Source: Methylobacterium crusticola (GTDB taxonomy: Bacteria > Pseudomonadota > Alphaproteobacteria > Rhizobiales > Beijerinckiaceae). Taken from it: 32,044 bases of DNA. The DNA lies in contig NZ_QOWC01000096.1 in the NCBI RefSeq assembly GCF_003574465.1, forward strand, positions 1 through 32,044. Direction: 5' to 3'. Below are positions 1 to 7,779 of the stretch, piece by piece. The notes below the pieces were generated by a model. The model made no database searches and was not told the origin of the DNA. It was given only the letters and a program-made list of their open reading frames with translations. The number at the start of each line of letters is the position of its first letter. Position 1 is the stretch's first letter. A program made the translations under genes and the position numbers.

Positions 1-1
1 C

Positions 2-751
2 GCGCCGGAGGTGGCGCGGCTCGCCCCGGCCGTGCCGCTGCCGGCGCCACGCCCTTCCGGGCTGCGCCCCGGGCCGGTCATGGAAACGCGGCGGCTGGCG
101 GAGCGGCCGGTCTCGCCGCGGGCGAGGCTTGCCGCCCGCGCCGCGGCGGCCGCCGACGAGAGGTCGTTCTTCGAGAAGCTGCTCGGCCTGCAACCCTCGT
201 CCGGGCAGGCCCTCTCCTACGCGGCGCTGGACGGCGGCGGAGGCCTCGCGACGCCGCCGCGGCGCCTCAGCCCCGTCCCCGACCCGTCCGCGCGGGCCGG
301 CACCGCCGTCTACGACATCAGCGCCCGCCTGGTGTACCTGCCGGGCGGGGAGACGCTCGAGGCCCATTCCGGCCTCGGCAGCAGCATGGACGACCCGCGC
401 GACGTGCACCTGCGCATGCGCGGCGCGACGCCGCCGGGCACCTACGACCTGACCGAGCGCGAGCAGCTCTTCCACGGCGTGCGCGCCCTGCGCCTCAATC
501 CCGTGGGCGGCCCCGGCGCCATCTACGGCCGCAACGGCCTGCTCGCCCACACCTACATGCTCGGGCCGAGCGGCGCCTCGAACGGCTGCGTCTCCTTCAA
601 GAGCTACGACAGGTTCCTGCAGGCCTACCTGCGGGGCGAGGTCCAGCGCCTCGTCGTCGTGGCCGGCCGCGGGCAGGACGGCCCGCCCGCGTCCCCCGGC
701 AGCCGCTTCGGCCTGCTCGGCCGCTCGCTGCGCCACGACGGCGGCGCCTGA
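2..751 (+). CDS. DUF2778 (tlde1-like) domain protein, 5' end outside the window
   Basis: The frame is open from the first bases of the window to the TGA at 749-751, so the gene probably begins upstream; a GTG at 11 is the first start codon inside the window and gives 246 residues. The N-terminal third is low-complexity and rich in Ala, Pro and Arg. The C-terminal half carries the DUF2778 signature: a Gly/Thr-rich core (YDLTER), then His180 followed by SNGCVSF with Cys193 (numbered from the GTG). This His/Cys pair resembles L,D-transpeptidase-like catalytic residues, and the related Tlde1 toxins act on peptidoglycan in the periplasm. In Hyphomicrobiales such proteins are often housekeeping proteins of unknown role, so I assign only the family. 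No immunity-like partner follows within the window. Confidence 0.75.
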   Translation, partial: APEVARLAPAVPLPAPRPSGLRPGPVMETRRLAERPVSPRARLAARAAAAADERSFFEKLLGLQPSSGQALSYAALDGGGGLATPPRRLSPVPDPSARAGTAVYDISARLVYLPGGETLEAHSGLGSSMDDPRDVHLRMRGATPPGTYDLTEREQLFHGVRALRLNPVGGPGAIYGRNGLLAHTYMLGPSGASNGCVSFKSYDRFLQAYLRGEVQRLVVVAGRGQDGPPASPGSRFGLLGRSLRHDGGA

Positions 752-888
752 GGACGGCCTTGCCCCGCACGTCCCGGGCCGGTTCCGGGCGTGCGGCGCG
801 ACCGGCCCGGCGCGGCGGCAGAACCGGGCTGCCGGTTGACGTCCCGCCGATTCTCCCGATTGTCGTCTGGCGGCCGGGCCATCGGCCG

Positions 889-926
889 CGGGCTCGCCCC
901 GCGGTCCAGGCCGCGGGGCGAGCCCG
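889..926. terminator. 16-bp perfect inverted repeat (hairpin)
   Basis: Positions 889-904 are exactly complementary to 911-926, with a 6-base loop (TCCAGG). It lies about 140 bases after the DUF2778 stop and 47 bases before the aldolase ATG. There is no T-run on either strand, so it is not a classical intrinsic terminator. It could be a GC-rich terminator for the upstream gene or a 5'-leader hairpin of the aldolase mRNA. Confidence 0.5.
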
Positions 927-972
927 GCACGGGCCGTCCCACGGCTCGGCCCCGCACCGGAGGAGGCGCCCG

Positions 973-1806
973 ATGAGGCCCGTCGACAGCATCGCGGCCC
1001 TGGGCCGCGCGCGCACCGCGGCCTCGCCCGCGTCCCGGCTCCTCCGGGGCCTCGCCTGCGCGGCCGCGCTCGGCGCCGGGGCGGCGCGCGCCGCGGAGGG
1101 TGTGCCCGCCGCGCTCGTCGACGACCTCGTGGCCGCCAACCACATCCTGGCCGACCAGGGCGTGGTCGACGGCTTCGGCCACGTCAGCGTGCGGCACCCG
1201 GGCGACCCGAACCGGTTCCTGATGTCGCGCTCCCTGGCGCCGGCGCTCGTCAAGCCCGACGACATCATGGAGTTCGACCTCGACGGCAACGCCCTCGACG
1301 CCCGGGGCCGGGCCGTGTTCCTGGAGCGCTTCATCCACGGCGAGATCTACCGGGCCCGCGGCGACGTGCAGGCGGTCGTCCACAGCCACTCGCCCGCCGT
1401 GATCCCGTTCGGCATCACGGGCGCCCCCCTGCGAGCGGCCTACCACATCGCGGCCTTCCTGGCGGGCGGCGTGCCGGTCTTCGACATCCGGCAGGCCGCC
1501 GGCGCCACCGACATGCTGGTGCGCGACCCCGCCCTCGGCCGGGCGCTCGCCGCCACCCTGGGCGCCGGGCCGGTCGCGCTCATGCGCGGGCACGGCGACG
1601 TCGTGGTCGGCTCCACCATCCCGATGGCGGTGTTCCGCGCCGTCTACACGGAGGTGAACGCCCGCGTGCAGGGCCAGGCGATGGCGCTCGGCGGCCCGGT
1701 CACGTACCTCGACGCCGCCGAGAGCGAGAAGGCCGACAAGGCCCTGGACCAGATCCACCTGCGCGCCTGGGACCTGTGGAAGCGCAAGGCCGCCGAGGCC
1801 AGGTAG
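973..1806 (+). CDS. class II aldolase/adducin-family protein with signal peptide
   Basis: 277 residues. The ATG at 973 is chosen because GGAGGAGG (959-966) lies 6 bases upstream; the frame is open further 5' but has no comparable ribosome site. Residues 1-41 look like a Sec signal peptide: basic n-region, hydrophobic stretch near 27-37, and ARA before the mature AEG. The rest is a class II aldolase/adducin domain. Glu124 (FIHGEIY), the HSH pair His137/His139 and His207 (MRGHGD) align with the Glu and three His zinc site of fuculose-phosphate aldolases. Family members cleave or epimerise sugar phosphates or decarboxylate hydroxy acids in the cytoplasm, so a predicted exported copy is unusual. 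The Tat-exported FAH-family gene follows 49 bases later and they probably share a transcript. The substrate is unknown. Confidence 0.85.
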   Translation: MRPVDSIAALGRARTAASPASRLLRGLACAAALGAGAARAAEGVPAALVDDLVAANHILADQGVVDGFGHVSVRHPGDPNRFLMSRSLAPALVKPDDIMEFDLDGNALDARGRAVFLERFIHGEIYRARGDVQAVVHSHSPAVIPFGITGAPLRAAYHIAAFLAGGVPVFDIRQAAGATDMLVRDPALGRALAATLGAGPVALMRGHGDVVVGSTIPMAVFRAVYTEVNARVQGQAMALGGPVTYLDAAESEKADKALDQIHLRAWDLWKRKAAEAR

Positions 1807-1855
1807 ACGGGCCGGCGCGAACCGGCACGGACACGAACGGACGGGAGGAGAGCAC

Positions 1856-2863
1856 ATGGAAACCGGTCGTCGAGATTTCCTGATGGGCACGGTCGGCGTC
1901 GCGGCCGCGACAGCCGGGCTGGACCTGCGGCCCGCGGCCGCGGCGGCGCCCGAAGCCTTCGAGATGCCGCGCGACATGACGCTCCTCAACATGCGGCGCG
2001 GCAGCGGCTACGGCCTCGGCGTTAAGACCGACCGGGGCATCCTCGACGTCACGGCCGCGGCCGAGGCGCTGGGCCTGCCCGCGCCGGCCGACATGGACGA
2101 CCTCCTCCAGAACGGACGCGGCGGCGTCCTCAGGGCCCTGGTCGACGCGGCTGCCGCGCGCGGGCCGCAATCCGCCTACCTGCGCGAGGAGGGCATCGCG
2201 TACGCGCCTCTGGTGACCCGGCCCGAGAAGATCATCATGATGGGCTTCAACTACCGGCACCACGCCGCCGAGACCGGCACGCCGATCCCGAAGGACCCGC
2301 CCCTCTTCAACAAGTACAACAACAGCCTCAACCACCACGGCGGCACCATCGCGCTCCCGACCGCGGTGGCGCGCGAGTTCGACTACGAGGTCGAGTTGGT
2401 GATCGTGTTCGGCCGGGCGTGCAGCAACGTGTCGGAGGCGGACGCGCTCGACTACGTGGCCGGCTACGCGACCGGCAACGACTTCAGCGCCCGCGACCTG
2501 CAGACGCTCACCTCGCAGTTCATGATCGGCAAGACCGCGGACGGCTTCGCGCCGCTCGGGCCCTACCTCGTCACCAGCGACCGCGTGAAGGACCCGAACA
2601 ACCTGCGGCTCGAGACGCGCGTCAACGGCGTCCAGCGCCAGGACTGGAACACCAGCGACATGATCTTCAACTGCCGGCAGCTCATCAGCTTCGCCTCGAA
2701 GATGATGACGATCAAGCCGGGCGACATCTTCTACACGGGCACGCCGCACGGCGTGATCTTCGGCGAGAAGAAGCCCCGCGGCGAGCGGCAATGGCTCAAG
2801 CCCGGGGACGCGGTCGCGTGCAGCCTCGAGGGGCTCGGCGAACTGCGCTTCACGCTGGCCTGA
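1856..2863 (+). CDS. fumarylacetoacetate hydrolase-family protein with Tat signal
   Basis: 335 residues; the ATG is preceded by GGGAGGAGAG. Residues 5-10 (RRDFLM) followed by a hydrophobic Gly/Ala stretch and an Ala-rich region to about 32 form a twin-arginine signal, so a folded, metal-loaded enzyme is probably exported to the periplasm. The FAH fold spans about 120-334. Glu178 and Glu180 in DYEVEL and Asp209 in GNDFSARDL match the carboxylate triad that binds Mg or Ca, and GTPHGV near 295-300 matches the end of the active-site region. Family members hydrolyse or decarboxylate C-C bonds in beta-diketo or oxo acids. The upstream aldolase-like gene is also predicted to be exported, suggesting a joint step on an extracytoplasmic substrate. 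The last 14 bases overlap the convergent M20 gene. Confidence 0.88.
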   Translation: METGRRDFLMGTVGVAAATAGLDLRPAAAAAPEAFEMPRDMTLLNMRRGSGYGLGVKTDRGILDVTAAAEALGLPAPADMDDLLQNGRGGVLRALVDAAAARGPQSAYLREEGIAYAPLVTRPEKIIMMGFNYRHHAAETGTPIPKDPPLFNKYNNSLNHHGGTIALPTAVAREFDYEVELVIVFGRACSNVSEADALDYVAGYATGNDFSARDLQTLTSQFMIGKTADGFAPLGPYLVTSDRVKDPNNLRLETRVNGVQRQDWNTSDMIFNCRQLISFASKMMTIKPGDIFYTGTPHGVIFGEKKPRGERQWLKPGDAVACSLEGLGELRFTLA

Positions 2864-4238
2864 CCGGGGGCCCGCCCGCCGCGCTCTCGCCGTCCGCACG
2901 CGGCGGCGGCTCGCCGCGCACGCCGCGCCCGGGGACCGGCGTGACGCCGCACCACCCCGCCACGAAGAGCGCGAGGGTCTTCGTCAGGCGGCGCAGGGAA
3001 TCGAGCTCGACGCGCTCGTCGAACGCGTGGGCGCGCTCCATCCGGGCCCCGAAGCAGAAGGCCGGGATGCCGTGATCGAGCCCGTAGAAGCGGGCGTCGG
3101 TCAGGCCGGTGAAGTAGGATTCCTCGAGGGGACCGCCGTAGACCCGGCCGTGGGCCTCGGCCAGCACCGCCTCGGCCGCCTCGGCCCCGGCGACCTCGTA
3201 GCCCGGCGACAGGAAGCCCGACCACACCACCTCCGGCGGGTTCCCGGCCAGGAAGGGATGGGCCGCGGCCGCGGCGGCGACGCAGGCCATGATCTCGGCC
3301 TGGCACTCCGCGACCCGCCAGCCCGGCAGGATGCCGATCCGGCAATCGACGTCGCACCAGGCCGGCACGCTCGAGGCCCAGTCCCCGCCCCGGATGATGC
3401 CGGGATTGAAGGTGAGCGGGTGCGCCAGCGTCCCGAAGTAGCGGGCGTCGCGCGCCCGCCCGTTCCACTCCGCCTCCAGGCCCTCGAGCGCCTGGATCAG
3501 GTGGTAGGCGGCCTTGATGGCGTTGGCGCCGGTCGCCGCGCGGGCCACGTGGGCCGGCTCGCCGCGCACGCGCAGGCGAAACCAGATCACCCCGACCTGC
3601 GCGCGCATGAGGCGCCCGTCCGTCGGTTCGGGGATCAGGCAGGCGTCGGCCCGGTAGCCGCGCTGGAGCGTCGAGAGGGCGCCGAGCCCCGTGCTCTCCT
3701 CCTCGATCACGGACTGGACGTGGATGCGGCCCGCCGGCGCGAGCCCGGCCGCCGCGAGGGCGTCGAGAGCGTAGAGCGCCGCGACGGTGCCGGACTTCAT
3801 GTCGCCCGCCCCGCGGCCGTAGAGCCAGCCGTCCTCCACGACGGGCCCGAAGGGCGGGCGCGCCCACATGTCGAGGGGGCCGGCCGGGACGACGTCGCAA
3901 TGGCCCTGAAAGATCAGGGAGCGTCCGGCCTCCCGGGCGGGCCGGTAGGTTCCCACCACCGTGCGGGCGCGCGAGAAGTCGGTCTCGACGGGACCGTAGC
4001 CCGGGAGCGCGGCGAGCTCCGCCTGGTCGATCCGCCAGTCGTCGACCTCGTAGCCGCGCGCGCGCAGGAGGCCGGCGACCATGTCCTGGCAGGGGCCCTC
4101 CTGCCCGCGGGTGCTCGGGATCGCGGTCAGCGCCACCGTGGTGGCGATCTGGCGCTCGAAGGCGGCGTCGACCGCCGCGAGGACCCGCTCCCGGTCCTCG
4201 GCCGACAGGGATGTCCGCTCGCTGGTGCCGTCCGTCAT
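2850..4238 (-). CDS. M20-family metallopeptidase (ArgE/DapE-like deacylase)
   Basis: 462 residues. The ATG at 4238 is chosen because the family-like N-terminus begins there and AGGATGG precedes it; the frame extends upstream without family sequence. Metal and catalytic motifs are complete: GHCDVVP with His113 and Asp115, GRGAGDMKSG with the bridging Asp146, and the catalytic Glu cluster 179-181 (IEEES). A dimerisation (lid) domain follows (about 200-320), then the catalytic domain resumes. There is no signal peptide, so it is cytoplasmic. M20 enzymes with this architecture hydrolyse N-acyl amino acids or related amides; the substrate cannot be read from sequence. The C-terminal tail after about residue 425 is Pro/Gly/Arg-rich and may be dispensable. 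It is divergent from the glutathione transferase gene, and its stop lies inside the end of the convergent FAH gene. Confidence 0.88.
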   Translation of the reverse strand: MTDGTSERTSLSAEDRERVLAAVDAAFERQIATTVALTAIPSTRGQEGPCQDMVAGLLRARGYEVDDWRIDQAELAALPGYGPVETDFSRARTVVGTYRPAREAGRSLIFQGHCDVVPAGPLDMWARPPFGPVVEDGWLYGRGAGDMKSGTVAALYALDALAAAGLAPAGRIHVQSVIEEESTGLGALSTLQRGYRADACLIPEPTDGRLMRAQVGVIWFRLRVRGEPAHVARAATGANAIKAAYHLIQALEGLEAEWNGRARDARYFGTLAHPLTFNPGIIRGGDWASSVPAWCDVDCRIGILPGWRVAECQAEIMACVAAAAAAHPFLAGNPPEVVWSGFLSPGYEVAGAEAAEAVLAEAHGRVYGGPLEESYFTGLTDARFYGLDHGIPAFCFGARMERAHAFDERVELDSLRRLTKTLALFVAGWCGVTPVPGRGVRGEPPPRADGESAAGGPPVRPA

Positions 4239-4476
4239 GCCATCCTGCCGCTCAGTGAGGGTGTGGGTCCCGGCGGCGATCCGCGCCCGGTCCCGGACCG
4301 CCCCGGTGAGGTGTAGGGCGCCTCCGGCCCCGTGAACACCTCCCGCGTCCCGGGCCGATGCGGCCGGTTCGCGATGCGGTGCTGCCGCCGGCGCCCCCGG
4401 CGCGTCGCGCGCGCCGCCGAATTGCCGAACGCGGCCGGCCCGGATAGCTGTCGGGCCGCGAACGGAGGTGTCCGCC
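4239..4476. promoter_or_regulatory. divergent intergenic region, M20 gene / GST gene
   Basis: This 238-base gap separates two divergently transcribed genes and so must hold both promoters. It is GC-rich and I find no convincing -35/-10 pair. ACGGAGG at 4461-4467 is the ribosome site of the downstream transferase. Confidence 0.4.
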
Positions 4477-5097
4477 ATGATCGACCTGTACGCCTGGAAC
4501 ACGCCCAACGGCCGCAAGATCAGCGTGGCCCTCGAGGAGATGGGCCTGCCCTACCGCGTCGTGCCGGTGGACATCACCAAGGGCCGGCAATTCGACCCGG
4601 CGTTCCTGGCGATCAGCCCGAACAACCGCATTCCCGCCATCGTGGATCCGGACGGGCCGGACGGCGAGCCCTTCTCGGTGTTCGAGTCCGGCGCGATCCT
4701 CGTCTACCTCGGCGAGAAGACGGGCCGGTTCCTGCCCGGGGACCGCCGGCTCCGGGTGGCCGTGCTGGAATGGCTCATGTGGCAGATGGGCGGCTTCGGG
4801 CCCATGCCGGGCCAAGTCCACCACTTCCTGACCGTCGACGAGGCGGACCGCGCCTACGGGCTCGCGCGCTACCTCAAGGAGACCCGGCGGCTCTACGGCG
4901 TCCTCGACCGCCGCCTGGCCGGGGTCGAGTTCGTGGCCGGCCCGCTCTCGGTGGCGGACTTCGCCATCCTGGGCTGGGCCTGGCGCCACGAGCGCCACCA
5001 GGTGGACCTCGCCGACTATCCCCACGTGAAGCGCTGGTACGAGGCGCTGATGGAGCGGCCCGCCGTGAAGCGCGGATTCGCGGTCGCGCTGGGCTGA
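4477..5097 (+). CDS. glutathione S-transferase, Nu class-like (YfcG/YghU type)
   Basis: 206 residues. The ATG at 4477 is preferred over the in-frame GTG at 4468 because ACGGAGG sits 9 bases upstream of the ATG and directly abuts the GTG. Residues 1-80 form the thioredoxin-like domain. Thr9-Pro-Asn11-Gly-Arg-Lys matches the TPNG motif of E. coli YfcG, where Thr and Asn rather than a Cys, Ser or Tyr shape the glutathione site. SPNNRIPAIVD (47-57) and Glu70-Ser71 form the glutathione-binding loop. The C-terminal helical domain runs from about 90 to 200. YfcG-like enzymes are cytoplasmic disulfide-bond reductases binding two GSH or GSSG. The next gene follows after 149 bases, so co-transcription is uncertain. 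Confidence 0.9.
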   Translation: MIDLYAWNTPNGRKISVALEEMGLPYRVVPVDITKGRQFDPAFLAISPNNRIPAIVDPDGPDGEPFSVFESGAILVYLGEKTGRFLPGDRRLRVAVLEWLMWQMGGFGPMPGQVHHFLTVDEADRAYGLARYLKETRRLYGVLDRRLAGVEFVAGPLSVADFAILGWAWRHERHQVDLADYPHVKRWYEALMERPAVKRGFAVALG

Positions 5098-5246
5098 CCG
5101 GCGGGGCGCCGGCCCCGTGCCCCACCCGCCCGCGGGGCGGCCCGCGCATTGACGGGCCGGCCGCCGCGGTGAGAGGAGGGGGCGCCGGAGTCGTCCGGTC
5201 GGCCGGGGGCGTGGCGCCTCGGCCGGCACGCCTCAGGAGGATGCCC

Positions 5247-6065
5247 GTGATCCCTCGACCCGTCCTGTCCTGCGGTGCGGCCCTCGGCCTCGCGGCGGCG
5301 CTCCTCGCGGCAGCCGCCGAGGCCGCCGAGGTCCGGGTGGTCAGCTCCGGCGGGTTCGCCGCCGCCTACCGCGCCCTCGCTCCGGCCTTCGAGCGCGACA
5401 CCGGCCACACCCTGGTGGCGGAATGGGGCCCCTCGATGGGCCACACGCCGCAGGCGGTGCCGGCGCGGCTGGAGCGGGGCGAGCCGATCGACGTCGTCAT
5501 CATGGTGGGCTACGCCCTCGACGACCTGATCGCGAAGGGCAGGGTCGAGGCCGCGAGCCGCACGCCGCTCGCGCGCTCCGGCATCGCGCTCGCCGTCCGC
5601 CAGGGCGCGCCGACGCCGGAGATCGGCACGCTCGACGACCTGCGCCGGACCCTGCTCGCCGCGCGGTCCATCGCCTACTCGGACAGCGCGAGCGGCGTCT
5701 ACATCCGGACCGAGATGTTCGAGCGCCTCGGGATCGCCGACGCGGTCGCCGGCAAGGCCCGGATGATCCCGGCCGAGCCCGTCGGCGCCGTGGTGGCCCG
5801 CGGGGAGGCCGAGATCGGGTTCCAGCAGGTGAGCGAGCTGAAGCCGGTCGCCGGCATCACGATCGTCGGCCTCCTGCCCGCCGAGGCCCAGCTCTACACC
5901 GAGTTCTCGGCCGGGCAGGTGGCGGGCGACAAGGAGCCGGAGGCCGCCCGCGCGCTGATCCGGTTCCTCGGTTCCCCGGCGGCGGCCCGGGCCATCCGCG
6001 AGAGCGGGATGGAGCCGCTCACGGCCGCCTCCGGACCGGCCTCCGGCAGTCCGGCGCCGCGCTGA
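5247..6065 (+). CDS. ModA-like periplasmic substrate-binding protein, orphan
   Basis: 272 residues. AGGAGG (5235-5240) abuts an ATG at 5241 but lies 6 bases before the in-frame GTG at 5247, so the GTG is the better start. Residues 1 to about 25 form a Sec signal peptide (hydrophobic LGLAAALLAA, cleavage near AEA). The mature part is a type 2 periplasmic binding protein. It has the ModA-family pattern: VVSSGGFAAAY at the start, PIDVVIMV, the SIAYSDSASGVYI hinge region, and an FQQVSEL segment. ModA proteins bind molybdate or tungstate, but this subgroup often lacks ModB and ModC. None is present here, so the ligand could be another oxyanion or small acid. It ends 47 bases before the convergent cyclase gene. 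Confidence 0.82.
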   Translation: MIPRPVLSCGAALGLAAALLAAAAEAAEVRVVSSGGFAAAYRALAPAFERDTGHTLVAEWGPSMGHTPQAVPARLERGEPIDVVIMVGYALDDLIAKGRVEAASRTPLARSGIALAVRQGAPTPEIGTLDDLRRTLLAARSIAYSDSASGVYIRTEMFERLGIADAVAGKARMIPAEPVGAVVARGEAEIGFQQVSELKPVAGITIVGLLPAEAQLYTEFSAGQVAGDKEPEAARALIRFLGSPAAARAIRESGMEPLTAASGPASGSPAPR

Positions 6066-6112
6066 ACCCGCGGGGGAGACGCGCTGCCTCCCGGGACCGC
6101 CCGCGCGCCGAT

Positions 6113-7384
6113 TTAGGCCGCCCGCAGGTCGATCCGCGTGCCGGATTCCCCGTTGAGGAGCCGCCGCAGGTGAAAGCTCGCCAGGTGGTCGTCGGCCCGC
6201 AGGCCCACCAGGGACGCGAAGGCCGGCATGGCGGCGGGATCGCCCGCCGCGAGCTTGTCGAACGCCTCGCCGTAGCGCGTCGTGCCGGGATCGGCGTAGA
6301 CGGCCGGGCTCAGCGGCTCGAAGGCGCGCAGGGCCTCGGCCTTGCCGCGCAGCACCAGGTCCCCGATCGGCCGCCCGCGAAAACCCTCCGCCCGCTCGGC
6401 CACCGCCGCGCTGATGCAGATCCGCGTACCCAGCGCCTTGTTGGCGGCCTCCAGCCGCGCCGCCGTGTTGATGGTGTCGCCGTAGGCCGTGTAGTCGAAG
6501 AAGCGGTCGCCGCCGAAATTGCCCACGATGGCCGGCCCGGCATGCACGCCGATCCGCGTCGCGCCGAGGTCGACGCCGCGCTCGCGCCATCGGACGCGCT
6601 GGGCCTCGGCGGCCTCGTCGAGGGCGAGCGCGCAGGCGACCGCCCGGCTGGCGTGGTCGGGCTGGTCGCCGGGCGCCCCGAACAGGACGTGGATTGCGTC
6701 GCCGACGATCTTGCCCACCGTGCCCTCGTGCGCGAAGACGATGCCGGTCATGAGGGCGAGGTAGCCGTTCAGCAATTCGGCGAGCAGGGCGGGGTCGAGG
6801 CTCTCGACGAGCGACGTGAAGCCGGCGACGTCCGTGAACAGCGAGGCGACGTCGCGCCGGTGCCCGCCCGGCGCGAGCGAGGAGGCGTCGGCCGCGAGCC
6901 GCTCGGCGAGGTTGGGCGAGAAGTAGCGCGACAGGGTCGCGTGCGCGCGCTCGGCCTCCACCTGGCGGCGGCGCACCTCCCGCATGGCCCGGACATGGAA
7001 GATGGTCCGGTCGACGGTGGTCTCGAAGTCGGTGAAGTCGATGGGCTTCGTCAGGAAGTCGAAGGCGCCGCGGTTCATGGCGACGCGGATGTTCGCCATG
7101 TCGCCGTAGGCCGAGACGATCACGGTCGAGAGCTTCTCGTCCGCCTCCTGGAGCTTGGCCAGCAGGGACAGGCCGTCCATGCGCGGCATGTTGATGTCGG
7201 AGACGACGAGGTCGACGTCCCGGTGCTCGGCGAGCAGCGCCAGGGCGTCGACGCCGTCGCGGGCGAACAGGAAGGTCACCGCCCCCTCGCGGATCCGGCG
7301 CCGGAACTTCTGGAGGATCAGGGCCTCGAGATCCGGCTCGTCGTCGACGACCAGGATCTTGGCGATGGCGGCCCCGAGGCTCAT
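6113..7384 (-). CDS. response regulator with C-terminal class III adenylate cyclase
   Basis: 423 residues. The ATG overlaps the stop of the upstream response regulator (TCAT at 7381-7384), so translation is probably coupled. Residues 8-125 form a receiver domain: acidic pair Asp14-Asp15, phosphoacceptor Asp63 in SDINMP, and Lys113 in KPIDF. A helical linker (about 130-165) joins it to a class III cyclase domain (about 175-355). Catalytic residues are present: metal Asp185 (FTDVAGF) and Asp229 (GDA), adenine-recognising Lys225, and transition-state Asn306 and Arg310 (NTAARLE). The residues fit ATP as substrate, giving cAMP. The protein is cytoplasmic and is the last gene of a six-gene coupled operon. 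The kinase encoded two genes upstream is the obvious phosphodonor. Confidence 0.93.
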   Translation of the reverse strand: MSLGAAIAKILVVDDEPDLEALILQKFRRRIREGAVTFLFARDGVDALALLAEHRDVDLVVSDINMPRMDGLSLLAKLQEADEKLSTVIVSAYGDMANIRVAMNRGAFDFLTKPIDFTDFETTVDRTIFHVRAMREVRRRQVEAERAHATLSRYFSPNLAERLAADASSLAPGGHRRDVASLFTDVAGFTSLVESLDPALLAELLNGYLALMTGIVFAHEGTVGKIVGDAIHVLFGAPGDQPDHASRAVACALALDEAAEAQRVRWRERGVDLGATRIGVHAGPAIVGNFGGDRFFDYTAYGDTINTAARLEAANKALGTRICISAAVAERAEGFRGRPIGDLVLRGKAEALRAFEPLSPAVYADPGTTRYGEAFDKLAAGDPAAMPAFASLVGLRADDHLASFHLRRLLNGESGTRIDLRAA

Positions 7385-7779
7385 GCGGCGGCGTCGATCT
7401 CGGCGAGGCGCCGGTCGACCTCCTTGCGCAGCACCGTGAAGTCGATGGGCTTGACGAGGACGTCGGCGGCGCCGCCCTCGGCCGCCCTGCGGCGCGTCTC
7501 GGCGTCGCCGTAGGCCGTGATCATGATGACCGGGACGTCCGGGCAGGTCCGCTTCACCTGCGGCAGCAGCTCGAGGCCGGTCACGCCCGGCATGTTGATG
7601 TCCGAGAAGACCAGGATCAGGGTGCTGTCGCCCGGGGCGCGGATGCGCTCCAGCGCCTCGGCCGCCGAGTGCGCGAAGGCGAGGCCGAAGCGCCCGGCGC
7701 GCAGCTCGCGCCGGAACTGCTGCCGGAACAGGTCGGCGACGTCCGGCTCGTCGTCGACGACGAGGATCAGCACGCTCAT
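7381..7779 (-). CDS. single-domain response regulator
   Basis: 132 residues, essentially only a receiver domain with no output domain. Asp9-Asp10 and phosphoacceptor Asp60 (SDINMP), Thr88 (ITAYGD) and Lys110 (VKPIDF) are all present. The start overlaps the kinase stop by 4 bases (TCAT 7776-7779), and its own stop overlaps the start of the receiver-cyclase. It resembles the receiver of its downstream neighbour (both have SDINMP and KPIDF), suggesting duplication. Possible roles are a phosphate sink that tunes the cyclase branch, a CheY-like effector acting on another protein, or a phosphorelay step. All of these are inferences from gene order. Confidence 0.93.
   Translation of the reverse strand: MSVLILVVDDEPDVADLFRQQFRRELRAGRFGLAFAHSAAEALERIRAPGDSTLILVFSDINMPGVTGLELLPQVKRTCPDVPVIMITAYGDAETRRRAAEGGAADVLVKPIDFTVLRKEVDRRLAEIDAAA

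Noticed and set aside
11..751. DUF2778 protein as a secreted antibacterial toxin with an immunity gene
   Set aside because: No signal or secretion module is visible and no small immunity-like gene follows; the family is common as a single gene in related bacteria.
5241..5243. ATG as start of the ModA-like protein
   Set aside because: It directly abuts AGGAGG, leaving no spacer; the in-frame GTG 6 bases later has normal spacing.
6066..6112. Terminator hairpin between the ModA-like gene and the receiver-cyclase
   Set aside because: Only 5-6 bp imperfectly placed complementarities are present in the 47-base gap, which is not above what GC-rich DNA gives by chance.
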